NCBI GenBank assembly: GCA_022819905.1
Contig: JAJEGJ010000017.1
Location: forward strand, 1 to 39,337
Direction of reading: 5' to 3'
DNA: 39,337 nt
Source of the DNA: Alphaproteobacteria bacterium
Lineage (GTDB): Bacteria; Pseudomonadota; Alphaproteobacteria; TMED109
The notes below the pieces were generated by a model. It did no database searches. It was given only the letters and a program-made list of their open reading frames with translations, and had not been told where the DNA came from. The translations under genes and the position numbers were made by a program. This document shows positions 24,890 through 33,736 of this stretch, in pieces; position 1 is the stretch's first letter, and every line of letters starts with the position of its first letter.

Positions 24890-25786
24890 TCACGTGATGA
24901 ACTCCAGGCCTAGCGCGTCGTAATGCTCCTGCCGATCCTGCCAGGAGGGATCCACCTTGACATGGACAAACAGGTGGACCTGACACCCTGCAGCCTCGGA
25001 GAGCGCGTGGCGCGCCGCGGTGCTGATGGATCGAATGCGCCGACCGCCTTGCCCGATCACGATGGGTTTCTGGCTCGGTCGACACACCAGCACGCAGACG
25101 TCCACCCGGGCCGAACCGTCCGGTAGGTCCTTCCAGCTCACGGTCTCGGTGGCGAGATCGTACGGGATTTCCTGATGCAGCTGGATGTAGGCCTGTTCGC
25201 GCACGCACTCCGCGGCCAGCATGCGCAAGGGAACATCGGCAGCCTGATCCGGCGGGTAATGCCAGACTCCCTTGGGGCAGCGGCCAGCCAATGCCGCCCG
25301 CAGCTCATCGAGCCCGTCTCCGTGCAGGGCGGAGATCAAGAAGAAGTCCGTGAGCAGGGGATTCGAACGAAGCTCGTCGATTAGGTGCAGAAGCGTATCG
25401 CGACGGACCCGGTCGATCTTGTTGATCACGCACAGTGCTTCGGTCTTTCGTTCCCGGAGCCCCGAGAGGACCGTTTCGCTCTCCTCGTTCAGCCCGCGCC
25501 CGGCATCGATCAGCACGCATCGCGCGTCTGCCGAGCGACTTTCCCGCCAGGCGGCGCGGGCCATCGCTCGATCCAAACGCCGGCGGGGTGCGAAAACGCC
25601 GGGCGTGTCGATCAGCACCATCTGGGCATTGCCATGGTGAGCGATACCGCGGAGCCGGGCCCGGGTGGTTTGGACCTTGGCCGTGACGATCGCCACTTTC
25701 TGACCTACCAGCGCATTCACCAAGGTGGACTTGCCCACGTTCGGAGCCCCCAGCAGGGCAATCATTCCGAAGCGTTGCTCCGTCAT
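24890..25786 (-). CDS. era: GTPase Era
   Basis: This 298-residue GTPase binds the 3' end of 16S rRNA and assists 30S subunit maturation. G motifs are visible: G1 GAPNVGKS (13-20), G3 DTPG (60-63), G4 NKID (122-125) and G5 SAL. The C-terminal KH domain carries the PIVIGQGGRRIRSIS GXXG loop. Length is typical. The ATG at 25784-25786 overlaps the stop of rnc by four bases (ATGA), the classic rnc-era coupling. Confidence 0.97.
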   Translation of the reverse strand: MTEQRFGMIALLGAPNVGKSTLVNALVGQKVAIVTAKVQTTRARLRGIAHHGNAQMVLIDTPGVFAPRRRLDRAMARAAWRESRSADARCVLIDAGRGLNEESETVLSGLRERKTEALCVINKIDRVRRDTLLHLIDELRSNPLLTDFFLISALHGDGLDELRAALAGRCPKGVWHYPPDQAADVPLRMLAAECVREQAYIQLHQEIPYDLATETVSWKDLPDGSARVDVCVLVCRPSQKPIVIGQGGRRIRSISTAARHALSEAAGCQVHLFVHVKVDPSWQDRQEHYDALGLEFIT

Positions 25787-26469
25787 TGACGCTGCAACAA
25801 GCGTTCCAACAGCCGCGCGGCGGCGTCCTTTTCCGCGGCCCGCTTGGTCCGCCCGCTCGCTTCCGCTGCCATGCTCTCGCCGGCTACGGGCTCAACCCGG
25901 ACCTCGATCTCGAAGACCGGGCCATGGTCCTTGCCGATCTGGCGCAGCAGCGTGTATTTCGGAAACTCCAACCCGCGGGCGAGCGTCCATTCCTGCAAGG
26001 CCGTCTTGGCGTCCTGTGGAGGATCCGTCAGCGCGGCGATGCGAGACGCCATGTGCTTCCGCACGAAGTGGCGCGCGGCATCGGTACCGCCGTCGCTCCA
26101 GAGCGCTCCAAGGGCCGCCTCGACGCAATCGCCCAACACCCGGCGATGATCGGGAAACGGCTCGGGTTCCATATCCTTCGCGACCGCGTCGGCAAGGCCG
26201 GAGTCGCGGGCTATCAGTGCGAGCACATCGCCACTCGCCAAGTATGACAGGCGGATCGACAGTGCGCCTTCCGGTTCGTTCGGATACTCGACAAACAGCT
26301 GTTCCGTCAGCAGAAGACCGAGAACCCGGTCACCGAGGAATTCCAGCCGTTGGAACGTGGCCGTCTCAGGACAGGACGGCGATGGGGGCAGCAGGGACTG
26401 GCGAAGCGCGCGATCTCGGAAGCGATAGCCAAGGACCCGTTCGACCGCAGACGACTTCGCCCGACTCAC
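25783..26469 (-). CDS. rnc: Ribonuclease III
   Basis: This protein cleaves double-stranded RNA in rRNA and mRNA processing. The signature QRLEFLGDRVLG holds the metal-binding Glu and Asp; the Gln in place of the first Glu of NERLEFLGD is common in alphaproteobacteria. The second metal site lies in GDCVEAALGALWSDGG, and a double-stranded-RNA-binding domain follows (DAKTALQEWTLARGLEFPKY onward). I chose the GTG at 26467-26469, which overlaps the lepB stop as GTGA and gives 228 residues, matching the coupling seen throughout this operon. An ATG at 26511 would add 14 residues and overlap lepB by 46 bases, so it remains possible. Confidence 0.94.
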   Translation of the reverse strand: MSRAKSSAVERVLGYRFRDRALRQSLLPPSPSCPETATFQRLEFLGDRVLGLLLTEQLFVEYPNEPEGALSIRLSYLASGDVLALIARDSGLADAVAKDMEPEPFPDHRRVLGDCVEAALGALWSDGGTDAARHFVRKHMASRIAALTDPPQDAKTALQEWTLARGLEFPKYTLLRQIGKDHGPVFEIEVRVEPVAGESMAAEASGRTKRAAEKDAAARLLERLLQRQ

Positions 26470-27203
26470 AGCAACGTGCCTATCCGTGAGAAGCGGATCG
26501 CCTGAGGCCAACGCCAGACCTCCCAGAACCGGGCCGAACCGTTGAACGAAATAAACACTATCTCCGCACGACCAACCAGATTCTCGGCCGGGATGAAACC
26601 GACGCGGTCGAGCAGGCGGCTGTCCGAGGACTGGTCCCGGTTGTCTCCCAGCGCGAAGTAGTGGCCCTCCGGCACCCGGTAGAGGTCAGTATTGTCGAGC
26701 GCACCGATCGGCGTGGCGTCGTATACGAGCCAGTCCCGGCCGTTCGCGAGGGACTCCCGAAAGACCTGGTAGGTCTGGGTGGCACCGTGCCGGTCCGTCA
26801 CGCGCTCTTCGCCCAGCGCCGTGCGCGGGACTGCAACATCGTTCAGGTAGAGCACCCCGTCGCGAATCTGGATCGTATCTCCTGGCAGGCCGATGATCCG
26901 CTTGATGTAGTCGGACTTCGGGTTCGGCGGAAACTTGAATACGGCGATGTCGCCGCGCTCAGGCTCCCGTTCCAGCACCCTCTCGGAGATCGGCACGAGC
27001 TGCCAGGGAAAGGAGTACCGGCTGAATCCGTACGCATACTTGGACACGAAGAGGTAGTCGCCGACCTGCAGGGACGGCTTCATGGACCCCGACGGAATGC
27101 TGAAAGGCTCGAACGCGACTGAACGGATCACCAGCGCCGCCAGCAAGGCGAGGACGAGCGTGCCGAAATTTGAAGAGGCCAGGCGGCGCAAGTATCGAAA
27201 CAC
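26466..27203 (-). CDS. lepB: Signal peptidase I
   Basis: This 245-residue membrane protease removes Sec and Tat signal peptides on the periplasmic face. One N-terminal membrane segment (about 14-30) is followed by IPSGSMKPSL with catalytic Ser40, SDYIKRIIGLPGD with the general-base Lys101, and the late box ALGDNRDQSSDSR. The start is GTG at 27201-27203, 12 bases past the acpS stop. It has a single transmembrane anchor, unlike the two of E. coli LepB, as is usual in alphaproteobacteria. Its client proteins here would include the exported binding proteins encoded in the window. Confidence 0.96.
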   Translation of the reverse strand: MFRYLRRLASSNFGTLVLALLAALVIRSVAFEPFSIPSGSMKPSLQVGDYLFVSKYAYGFSRYSFPWQLVPISERVLEREPERGDIAVFKFPPNPKSDYIKRIIGLPGDTIQIRDGVLYLNDVAVPRTALGEERVTDRHGATQTYQVFRESLANGRDWLVYDATPIGALDNTDLYRVPEGHYFALGDNRDQSSDSRLLDRVGFIPAENLVGRAEIVFISFNGSARFWEVWRWPQAIRFSRIGTLL

Positions 27204-27215
27204 GTAACAGGACTC

Positions 27216-27614
27216 TCAGTCGGAACGCGCAGAAATAATGACGATCGCATATGCGAGATCACGATCGTCCGTAAGGGTCAGCTGGATATCTGGCGCCATT
27301 CCAGCCGGTATTAACGTCTGAAGCCGATCAGCAGCCTGGCCGGTCAGCCGCAACGTCGGCTGGCCGCTCGGCAGATTCCTGACCTCGAGGTCACGCCAGC
27401 GTACCCCTTGGCGGATTCCAGTACCCAACGCCTTTGCGCAGGCCTCCTTGGCCGCGAACCTCCGTGCATATCCCTCGGCTCGCGCCCGCCGTCGGTCGCA
27501 GCGACTGCGTTCCACCTCAGTGAACACCCGCTGCGTGAACCGCGCACCGAATCGAGCCAGCGTGCCTCGGATCCGGCGCACGTCGCAGACGTCGTGTCCT
27601 AGTCCGACAATCAT
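27216..27614 (-). CDS. acpS: Holo-acyl-carrier-protein synthase
   Basis: This 132-residue enzyme transfers 4'-phosphopantetheine from CoA to acyl carrier protein, activating fatty-acid synthesis. It has the two metal-binding motifs: GLGHDVCDVRRI with Asp8 and RRFAAKEACAKALGTG with Glu57. Length is typical. The ATG at 27612-27614 overlaps the pdxJ stop by four bases (ATGA). The pdxJ-acpS-lepB order is widely conserved in proteobacteria. Confidence 0.96.
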   Translation of the reverse strand: MIVGLGHDVCDVRRIRGTLARFGARFTQRVFTEVERSRCDRRRARAEGYARRFAAKEACAKALGTGIRQGVRWRDLEVRNLPSGQPTLRLTGQAADRLQTLIPAGMAPDIQLTLTDDRDLAYAIVIISARSD

Positions 27615-28354
27615 GCGGAGGTCCCGGCCACGTCATCAAGGACACGACGCATGCCACGCACGACGGCTTCGAGGCCGGTGAACACGGCCTCGCCGATCAG
27701 GAAGTGCCCGATGTTCAGTTCGCGGACATGTTCGACTGCTGCAACCAGCCCGGCGGTGTTGTAGTCCAGCCCGTGACCGGCATGCACCTCGAGGTCCAGT
27801 GCTGCGGCCGCTGCGGCCGCTTCGCGCAATTCGGCCAGGGCGTCGCCCTGCCCCGATGGCGCAGCGTTCGCGAGCCGGCCGGTATGCAGTTCCACCGCCT
27901 GCGCGCCCAGGTCCGGCGCGCGCGCCACCATCTCCAGGTCCGGGTCGATGAACAGGGTCATCGGGATCGACGCGGCCGCCAACGCCGCCTGGGTACGCAG
28001 CACGCTCTCCTTGGCGGCCGTCAAGTCCAGCCCGCCTTCGGTCGTGAGCTCCGCGCGCCGTTCCGGCACCAGGCAGACACGCGCCGGTCGGGCAATCAGC
28101 GCCGCACCCACCATCTCCTCGGTCGCCGCCATCTCCAGATTGAGGGGCAGCGGAATGGCGCGGCGCAGCAAGTTGACGTCCGCGTCCGAAATATGCCGAC
28201 GATCTTCCCGCAGGTGTACCGTGATGCCGTCAGCGCCGGCCGCCGCCGCGATACGGGCAGCTCGTACGGGATCGGGATGACGCCCGCCCCGCGCATTGCG
28301 GATCGTGGCCACGTGGTCGATGTTCACGCCCAGTCGGACGCGGGTCCCGCTCAA
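27611..28354 (-). CDS. pdxJ: Pyridoxine 5'-phosphate synthase
   Basis: This enzyme condenses 1-deoxyxylulose 5-phosphate with 3-amino-2-oxopropyl phosphate in de novo vitamin B6 synthesis. Family motifs are LGVNIDHVATIRNARGG, GITVHLREDRRHI, LNLEMAATEEM, CLVPERRAELTTEGG, ELHTGRLA and VHAGHGLDYNT. The open frame extends to 28477, but that part is a shadow of the DUF2062 gene. The start is best placed at TTG 28352-28354, which overlaps the DUF2062 stop as TTGA and puts six residues before LGVNIDH, as expected. GGAG lies about 11 bases upstream. The product is then 247 residues, a normal length. Confidence 0.94.
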   Translation of the reverse strand: MSGTRVRLGVNIDHVATIRNARGGRHPDPVRAARIAAAAGADGITVHLREDRRHISDADVNLLRRAIPLPLNLEMAATEEMVGAALIARPARVCLVPERRAELTTEGGLDLTAAKESVLRTQAALAAASIPMTLFIDPDLEMVARAPDLGAQAVELHTGRLANAAPSGQGDALAELREAAAAAAALDLEVHAGHGLDYNTAGLVAAVEHVRELNIGHFLIGEAVFTGLEAVVRGMRRVLDDVAGTSA

Positions 28355-28983
28355 GGATTCACGTCTCCGCCGCGCAGGCGGGCCAGCCGACTCTGCCGTA
28401 CCGACTTGATGCGCAAGCGCCGGATCTTCTGGTACTGCGACACCGAGGAACGGATCAGGTAGTACGACGCCACCCACATGGTGATCGTGTACGGGATCGA
28501 TCCTACTGTCATCGTCGGCAGCAAGCGTAGTTGTCCGAGATCATCAATCACAGAATCAATATCCCAGCCCAAGGCGAGGTTGGCTGTGGCGGACGCGAGG
28601 ACCAGCAGTTCATTCGTGACCGCCGCTACCGACAAGTCGTCGACGGCAACTCCCGGCACCAATATTGCCCCCGTGTGGTAGATGAGGAGCCAGATCAGCG
28701 GAAACGTCCACGGATTGCCGATCGCGGTGCCGATCAGGGCGGTCACCCAGCTGCCCCCCAGCGCCCAGGAGAGCACGATCGCGCCAACGCCATGGAGACC
28801 GATGAACGGCGTCATCGACAGCGCCGAGCCACAGGCGAAGCCGATCGCCAAACGGTGCGGAGTCCCTGGGATGCGCTGCAGGCGACGGATCATGTAGCGG
28901 CCTGACCGCACCATGCCGCCGCGCGGCCAAACCCATCCCCACAACCGGTTGGGCCAACCCACGGGATGCCGCGAACGAAACAT
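28351..28983 (-). CDS. DUF2062 membrane protein
   Basis: This 210-residue protein belongs to the DUF2062 family of small inner-membrane proteins of unknown function. It shows RRLQRIPGTPHRLAIGFACG, FIGLHGVGAIVLSWALGG and the conserved IGTAIGNPWTFPLIWLLIY, with two or three membrane helices and a basic C-terminus (KIRRLRIKSVRQSRLARLR). An in-frame extension to 29433 overlaps pyrE and is rejected. The ATG at 28981-28983 overlaps the pyrE stop as TGATG, and its own stop overlaps the pdxJ start as TTGA. It is therefore embedded in the coupled chain, which hints at a general envelope role. No function is assigned. Confidence 0.88.
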   Translation of the reverse strand: MFRSRHPVGWPNRLWGWVWPRGGMVRSGRYMIRRLQRIPGTPHRLAIGFACGSALSMTPFIGLHGVGAIVLSWALGGSWVTALIGTAIGNPWTFPLIWLLIYHTGAILVPGVAVDDLSVAAVTNELLVLASATANLALGWDIDSVIDDLGQLRLLPTMTVGSIPYTITMWVASYYLIRSSVSQYQKIRRLRIKSVRQSRLARLRGGDVNP

Positions 28984-29588
28984 CAGGAAGAAACGAGATC
29001 GCGGCTCCCCGGCTTCTCGGCCGGTAGCGCTGCCAGTTCGCTTGGCAATGCGTCCGGCTGATAGGCGGGAACCTCGTAGCTCAGCAGCGCCACCAATGGC
29101 ACACCGGGATTGGACTTCCCGGAACTCCGATCCACGAGGCAGGCTTCCGCGACGACTTCCCCGCCGGCCGCCTGGACGCAGGCAATGCACTCTCGCGACG
29201 ACAGCGCGGTGCTGATGACGTCCTCGACGACCAGGACGCGGGTCCCGGGCCGGATGGCGAAGCCCCGGCGCAACGCGAACGTGCCCTCGACCCGTTCGGC
29301 AAAGATAGCCGGAAGCCGCAGATGCCGGGCAGTCTCGTAACCGACGAGAATTCCGCCGACCGCCGGCGCGACGACCAGCTCGAAGCGGGCATCCGGGAGG
29401 GTGGCCTGCACCTTCGCTGCCAACGCCGCACACAGGCGTTCACCGCGCGCCGGGTCCTGCATCACCAGTGCGCACTGGAGATAGGTCGGGCTGTGCAGCC
29501 CGGACGTCAGGATGAAATGGCCCGTCCGGATGGCGCCAGCCGTCTCGAATTCCGCCAAGACCTCCGCCTCACCGGGTATCCGTGTCAT
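28983..29588 (-). CDS. pyrE: Orotate phosphoribosyltransferase
   Basis: This 201-residue enzyme joins orotate to PRPP to make orotidine 5'-phosphate in pyrimidine synthesis. Features are [31 protein letters not shown], the flexible-loop region [13 protein letters not shown] and the PRPP-binding [14 protein letters not shown] (118-131). The PRPP loop has Ala where most homologues carry Gly after the Thr, a mild oddity. The ATG at 29586-29588 overlaps the stop of the (p)ppGpp synthetase gene by four bases. Overlaps on both sides indicate coupled translation. Confidence 0.95.
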   Translation of the reverse strand: MTRIPGEAEVLAEFETAGAIRTGHFILTSGLHSPTYLQCALVMQDPARGERLCAALAAKVQATLPDARFELVVAPAVGGILVGYETARHLRLPAIFAERVEGTFALRRGFAIRPGTRVLVVEDVISTALSSRECIACVQAAGGEVVAEACLVDRSSGKSNPGVPLVALLSYEVPAYQPDALPSELAALPAEKPGSRDLVSS

Positions 29589-31708
29589 CGCTTGGTCACC
29601 CGCTCGGCCTTGTAGATCTCGGCAGACGCTTCCAGCGCCACCTGGATCTCGTTGAGGTGCCGGATGTTCTCTACCTCAACATCAACGTCCAGGTCGAAGA
29701 AGTCGACCGAGCGGCGCTGGATTCGCAGATTCGCGATATTTGCGCCAGTCCGGGCGATACCGGCAGCCAGCGCGTTGAGGCTGCCCGGGCGGTTGGTCAG
29801 TTTGACCCGAAGCCGGCCAATCTGGCCCGGCAGGTTGTCTCCCTCGGCCCAGCTCAGATCGTACCACCGCTCCGGATCGCCCGAGAAACGCTCGAGGGTC
29901 TCACAATCGATCGTGTGGACCCGGGCCCCGAGTCCCTCCGTCATGATCCCGACGATCCGCTCGCCCGGCAGCGGCGAACAGCAGGTCGCGAGGTGCACGG
30001 CGATCCCGGGCTTGAGCCCCTTGATTCCCACGGCTGCACCCTTGACGGGACGGCCCTTGCGGGTCTTGGCGGCAAACTTCCTGTGCGCCTTCGGATGAAT
30101 GGCGCGAACCACCTTCGCCCCTTCGAGTTGCCCGGCACCTATCGCAGTGAAGAGTTCGCGCTGGGTCTTGTAGCCGAACACCTTCAATACCGGCGACAGC
30201 GTCTTGGGCACGAACTTCTCACCCGCCATTTCGAACTCATGTTCGATAATCGCCTTCCCCAGCTTCAGGTGCTCCCGCTCGCGGCTTCGCCGCAACGACT
30301 TTCGGATCTGGCTGCGGGCGCGGCCGGTCCGCACAAACGTCTCCCACACGGCGCTGGGCTGCTGGCTGCGCGACCGAAGGATCTCGACCTGATCGCCGCT
30401 CTGAAGTGGGGTGTCGAGCGGCGCCGGCCGGTCATTGATCTTGCAGCCCACGCAGGTCGCACCGACGCGGGAATGAACGGCGTACGCAAAATCCACGGGC
30501 GTGGCGCGCTCGGGCAACGAGATAACGTCACCCTTCGGGGTAAAGCAGAACACGAGATCGTTGTAAATCTCGAGTTTCGTGTCCTCAATTCCCTCCGAAT
30601 GGTGTGTCGCGCTCTCAAAGATCTCGCGCAGGCCGCGCAGCCACTGAAGCGTGTCGGGGCTGAGTTGCTCCGGGCCACTTCCCTGTGACTTGTACTGCCA
30701 GTGCGCCGCGAGCCCGTACTCGGCGACCTGATGCATGTCCTTGGTCCGGATCTGTATTTCAATGGCGCGCTTGTGTGGTCCGATCACCGTGGTATGCAGC
30801 GAGCGGTAGCCGTTGGGTTTCGGCAGGCTGATGTAATCACGAAAGCTGCCCGGCACGAAGCGCCACTGTCGGTGCACCACGCTCAGGGTGCGGTAGCACT
30901 CCTCCTCCGAGGGTGTCACTACCCGGAACGCGAACAGATCGGTGACCTTCTCCGTGGTCACACGCTTGCGCTGCATCTTCTGCCAGATCGAATGCGGTCG
31001 CTTCTCGCGACCGGTCACCTCGCTCTCGATGCCCGACGCTTCCAGAACCCGGCGCAGCTCATTGAGGGTTCTCCCAACCTGGGAGGGATACCGCTTCTTG
31101 AGAAAGTCCAGCCGGCGACAGATGGCGTCGTGCTCGGCAGGCTGCAACTCCGCGAACGCCAGATCCTCAAGTTCCTCGCAGATCGCCATGATGCCGACCC
31201 GGCGGGCCAAGGGGGCATAGAGATCAAGTGTCTCGCGCGCGATGCGCTGCCGCCGTTCCGGCCGTTGGATGTGCTGGAGGGTCCGCATGTTGTGAAGTCG
31301 GTCGGCAAGCTTGACCAGCAGAACCCGGACATCCTTCGACATGGCCAGCACGAACTTGCCGAGGTCGCCGCGGGTGGCCGCCGCCCGCGGCTCGATCTTG
31401 GACAGCTTCGTGACGCCGTCCACGAGCTTGGATACCTCTGTACCGAACTCGCGCCGGATCTCCTCCTCGGTCGCCACCCCATCCTCGATGGTGTCGTGCA
31501 GCAGACCGGTGGCAATCGTCGCGGAATCCAGCCGGTACCTTGCCAGGATGCCGGCGACCTCGAGCGGATGCGAAAAGTACGCCTCACCAGATTCGCGCTT
31601 TTGCGCGTGATGACGCTCCATGGAGAATGTGAACGCGCGGTTGAGTTTCGCCTCATTGACCGAAGGGTCGTATTCGCGAACCCGTTCAATCAGTTCTTGC
31701 TGGCGAAT
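29585..31708 (-). CDS. rsh: Bifunctional (p)ppGpp synthetase/hydrolase (RelA/SpoT, Rsh) with likely AUU start
   Basis: Rsh makes and degrades (p)ppGpp, the stringent-response alarmone. The hydrolase domain has [13 protein letters not shown] and the intact LLHDTIED motif; the synthetase domain has [21 protein letters not shown] and [15 protein letters not shown]; a TGS domain ([18 protein letters not shown]) and a C-terminal ACT domain follow. The first in-frame ATG is 31619-31621, but coding similarity continues upstream ([15 protein letters not shown], the usual Rsh N-terminus) to an in-frame TAA at 31733-31735. Between them there is no ATG, GTG or TTG. ATT at 31706-31708 lies 7 bases after a perfect GGAGG, giving 707 residues. 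Both enzymatic sites look intact. The stop overlaps pyrE; rpoZ lies 45 bases upstream. Confidence 0.93.
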   Translation of the reverse strand: MRQQELIERVREYDPSVNEAKLNRAFTFSMERHHAQKRESGEAYFSHPLEVAGILARYRLDSATIATGLLHDTIEDGVATEEEIRREFGTEVSKLVDGVTKLSKIEPRAAATRGDLGKFVLAMSKDVRVLLVKLADRLHNMRTLQHIQRPERRQRIARETLDLYAPLARRVGIMAICEELEDLAFAELQPAEHDAICRRLDFLKKRYPSQVGRTLNELRRVLEASGIESEVTGREKRPHSIWQKMQRKRVTTEKVTDLFAFRVVTPSEEECYRTLSVVHRQWRFVPGSFRDYISLPKPNGYRSLHTTVIGPHKRAIEIQIRTKDMHQVAEYGLAAHWQYKSQGSGPEQLSPDTLQWLRGLREIFESATHHSEGIEDTKLEIYNDLVFCFTPKGDVISLPERATPVDFAYAVHSRVGATCVGCKINDRPAPLDTPLQSGDQVEILRSRSQQPSAVWETFVRTGRARSQIRKSLRRSREREHLKLGKAIIEHEFEMAGEKFVPKTLSPVLKVFGYKTQRELFTAIGAGQLEGAKVVRAIHPKAHRKFAAKTRKGRPVKGAAVGIKGLKPGIAVHLATCCSPLPGERIVGIMTEGLGARVHTIDCETLERFSGDPERWYDLSWAEGDNLPGQIGRLRVKLTNRPGSLNALAAGIARTGANIANLRIQRRSVDFFDLDVDVEVENIRHLNEIQVALEASAEIYKAERVTKR

Positions 31709-31720
31709 GGTGGATCCTCC
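31706..31720 (-). promoter_or_regulatory. Shine-Dalgarno GGAGG and AUU start codon of rsh
   Basis: The minus strand reads GGAGG (31720-31716), seven bases ATCCACC, then ATT CGC CAG CAA. The spacing is ideal. Upstream frame codons back to the TAA stop contain no standard start. The downstream CTG at 31693-31691 is poorly spaced. E. coli infC is the known precedent for AUU initiation, where it serves autoregulation by IF3. Confidence 0.7.
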
Positions 31721-31753
31721 GTCACGGTGAGCAGCTTAATCCGTCGCCGGCAC

Positions 31754-32278
31754 CTAATCCTCGCCGGCCTCGTCAAAGCCCGCGTCGCCGGGTTCGGCCT
31801 CAAGACCCAACGCCATGTCCGGCTCCTCCCGATCATCGAGGTCGCCCTCCACGTCGGAGTCCTCGTCGTCTTCCGAGCTCAACTCCGCGGCCGAATCCGC
31901 GACATGCATGCCGGCCTGCTCAGCGTCCGGCACACTGGCGGCCTCAACCTCGCTTGAGGACAGCATGTCTGCGTCCGGAACGACAGGAACCCGGTCCAGC
32001 CCCAGCGAGCGCGCGTATGCCTCGATGGGGTCCTCGTCAGCCTCATCGCGCTCGAAGTGATTCTGAAGCGATCGCACGATCCCTTCCTGCAGCGCCTCGA
32101 GGTCGAGGTTGCCCTCCGCGATTTCCCGCAGCGCGACCACGGAATCCTTGTCGTCGTCCTTTTGCACCGTAATCTCGGATCCTCGGGCGATCGCGCGCGA
32201 CCGCTCCGCCGCGTAGAGCACCAGCTCGAAGCGATTGTTGACGACAGGAATGCAGTCTTCGACCGTTACGCGCGCCAC
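31754..32278 (-). CDS. rpoZ: RNA polymerase omega subunit with long acidic tail
   Basis: The first ~75 residues are a standard omega subunit: MARVTVEDCIPVVNNRFELV, AAERSRAIARGS, KDSVVALREIAEG. Omega helps fold and retain beta' in RNA polymerase and is part of the ppGpp site 1 in proteobacteria. The remaining 97 residues (78-174) are low-complexity and strongly acidic, with 35 Asp/Glu and only 3 Arg, including EDDEDSD and GDLDDREEPD. Alphaproteobacterial omegas often have some extension, but this tail is longer than the core itself. The start is GTG at 32276-32278, with GAGGAG 7 bases upstream. It precedes rsh by 45 bases, the common rpoZ-spoT/rsh pairing. Confidence 0.92.
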   Translation of the reverse strand: MARVTVEDCIPVVNNRFELVLYAAERSRAIARGSEITVQKDDDKDSVVALREIAEGNLDLEALQEGIVRSLQNHFERDEADEDPIEAYARSLGLDRVPVVPDADMLSSSEVEAASVPDAEQAGMHVADSAAELSSEDDEDSDVEGDLDDREEPDMALGLEAEPGDAGFDEAGED

Positions 32279-32352
32279 AGCATCTCTCCTCGGTAACAGC
32301 GAGACGGCCCGGATGGGGCTGCCCCGCCAAGGTTCGCCCGTTTAGCCTGAAA

Positions 32353-33030
32353 CTAGCGCGTTTTCAACCGTAATGCCCCCTTTCGTTGCCGGCTGGACCG
32401 CTTCCACGCCCACGTATCCCCCGGTCGCGATACTCTCGCCAGCAGTACCGACAGCGGGGACGTAAGAACGGGATGGCGCCAGCGCGGGCACACATCAAAT
32501 AGTGGCCGCAACACGAACGCTCGATCGTGCAGCCTCGGATGTGGAAGGACCGGGTCGCAGGCTGTTCCCGACACGGTCGTGCCGGCGGCCAACAGGTCGA
32601 GGTCCAGCGTACGTGGGTCGTTCCGACGACGTCGCCGGCGGCCGAACGCGCGCTCGATCTTGAGCAGGCGTCCGAGAATGACCGGCGGTGCCAGCCTGGA
32701 CCGAACCAGCGCGACCGCGTTGACATACGCCGGGCCCAGTCCGACTGGCCAGGGACGCGCGCAGTACAGCCGGGAAAGTCGTTCTGGACGCAAACCGGCG
32801 CGCGCCAGACGAAGCGACACGAGCGCCGGTCGAGACGTCAGCGGGCCGAAGCCCGGGGCCCGAAGATTGGCCCCGATGGCGATCAGGACCGCGTCCGACT
32901 GCGGAACCTGCAGGCCCCGAGGCCGGGTGCGCGCACCGGGTGGCGAACGACGCCGTGCGCCCGACGTCGCGGGCAACCGGGGCTTTGCTGGACCCCTTGA
33001 TCTCCCGAATGGGCCTGGCCGCCGTTTCAC
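32353..33030 (-). CDS. folK: 2-amino-4-hydroxy-6-hydroxymethyldihydropteridine pyrophosphokinase
   Basis: HPPK transfers pyrophosphate from ATP to the pterin precursor in folate synthesis. The signature NDPRTLDLDLL follows a run of arginines (AFGRRRRRR), and AVLIAIGANL, YVNAVALV and LPHPRLHDRAFVLRPLFDVCP are family-like. The core starts near residue 46 of the longest frame. The start is uncertain: GTG 33030, TTG 32976 or CTG 32913, none with a good ribosome-binding site. The expected length of about 160 residues favours a start near 32913-32976, so the given coordinate is the maximum. The arginine run replaces the RxxRWGP form of the motif and is unusually basic. It sits between smpB and rpoZ on the same strand. 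Confidence 0.88.
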   Translation of the reverse strand: MKRRPGPFGRSRGPAKPRLPATSGARRRSPPGARTRPRGLQVPQSDAVLIAIGANLRAPGFGPLTSRPALVSLRLARAGLRPERLSRLYCARPWPVGLGPAYVNAVALVRSRLAPPVILGRLLKIERAFGRRRRRRNDPRTLDLDLLAAGTTVSGTACDPVLPHPRLHDRAFVLRPLFDVCPRWRHPVLTSPLSVLLARVSRPGDTWAWKRSSRQRKGALRLKTR

Positions 33031-33276
33031 GTCAGCAACGGCCGGTCAGCGGCCTGGACCAGTTCCACCGGGCGCAAATAGGCCGGCATCGGCGGCGCGC
33101 TGTGCCGCTCGGCCACCCCAATCGAGTGCGCCGGCCCTGTAGGGCGTCCGGAACGATCGTGTCGCCCCATCCAAAGCCACGATCCGCCGAGCCGCCGCGC
33201 ATCGTCCCGTGCCGGCTGTCCCCCTAGGCAAATCCGTTGGGCGGCGCCGGCGCTTTCCTGGCTGTTCCCGACACAT

Positions 33277-33732
33277 TCAACCTCGTTCCCGCATTACGCG
33301 CGCCCGCTCGCGCTGCCATTCCCGCTTGCCTATGTCATACCGCCGATCACGGCTCTTGCGCCCGCGGGCAAGTGCGATCTCGGCCTTGGCAGTACCGGTC
33401 TCATTGAAGTAGATCGACAACAGGGCGACCGTCATGCCCTGCTCGTTGATGGCCACCGTGATTCGTTCGATCTGCCGTCGGTGCAGCAGGAGCTTGCGCG
33501 GGCGCTTCGGTTCGTGTTGGTGCCCTTTTGCCGCCGAACGCCAGGGCGCGATGTGGGCATTGACCAGCCAGAGTTCCCCGTCCTTGGGCTCCGCATACGC
33601 CTCGCGAAGGCTCGCGCCACCGGCACGAAGCGACTTGACCTCGCTGCCCTGAAGCACGAGTCCGGCCTCGTACTTCTCTCCCAGCTCGTAATCGTGGCGG
33701 GCGCGGCGATTAACCGCGACCGGGTGTCTCAC
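33277..33732 (-). CDS. smpB: SsrA-binding protein SmpB
   Basis: SmpB carries tmRNA to stalled ribosomes for trans-translation. The 151-residue product shows NRRARHDYELGEKYEAGLVLQG, GSEVKSLRAG, LWLVNAHIAPW, the RPRKLLLHRRQI segment and the basic C-terminal tail (RGRKSRDRRYDIGKREW) that enters the mRNA channel. I use the GTG at 33730-33732, four bases after the dapA stop; the longer open frame to 33867 is a shadow of dapA. The tmRNA gene is not in the window. Spacing suggests co-transcription with dapA. Confidence 0.94.
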   Translation of the reverse strand: MRHPVAVNRRARHDYELGEKYEAGLVLQGSEVKSLRAGGASLREAYAEPKDGELWLVNAHIAPWRSAAKGHQHEPKRPRKLLLHRRQIERITVAINEQGMTVALLSIYFNETGTAKAEIALARGRKSRDRRYDIGKREWQRERARVMRERG

Positions 33733-33736
33733 CGCG

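Noticed and set aside
33046-33276. 76-codon frame starting directly after the smpB stop
   Set aside because: Position is suggestive, but the sequence is Arg/Gly/Ala-rich with no recognisable fold or ribosome-binding site; more likely untranslated spacer before folK.
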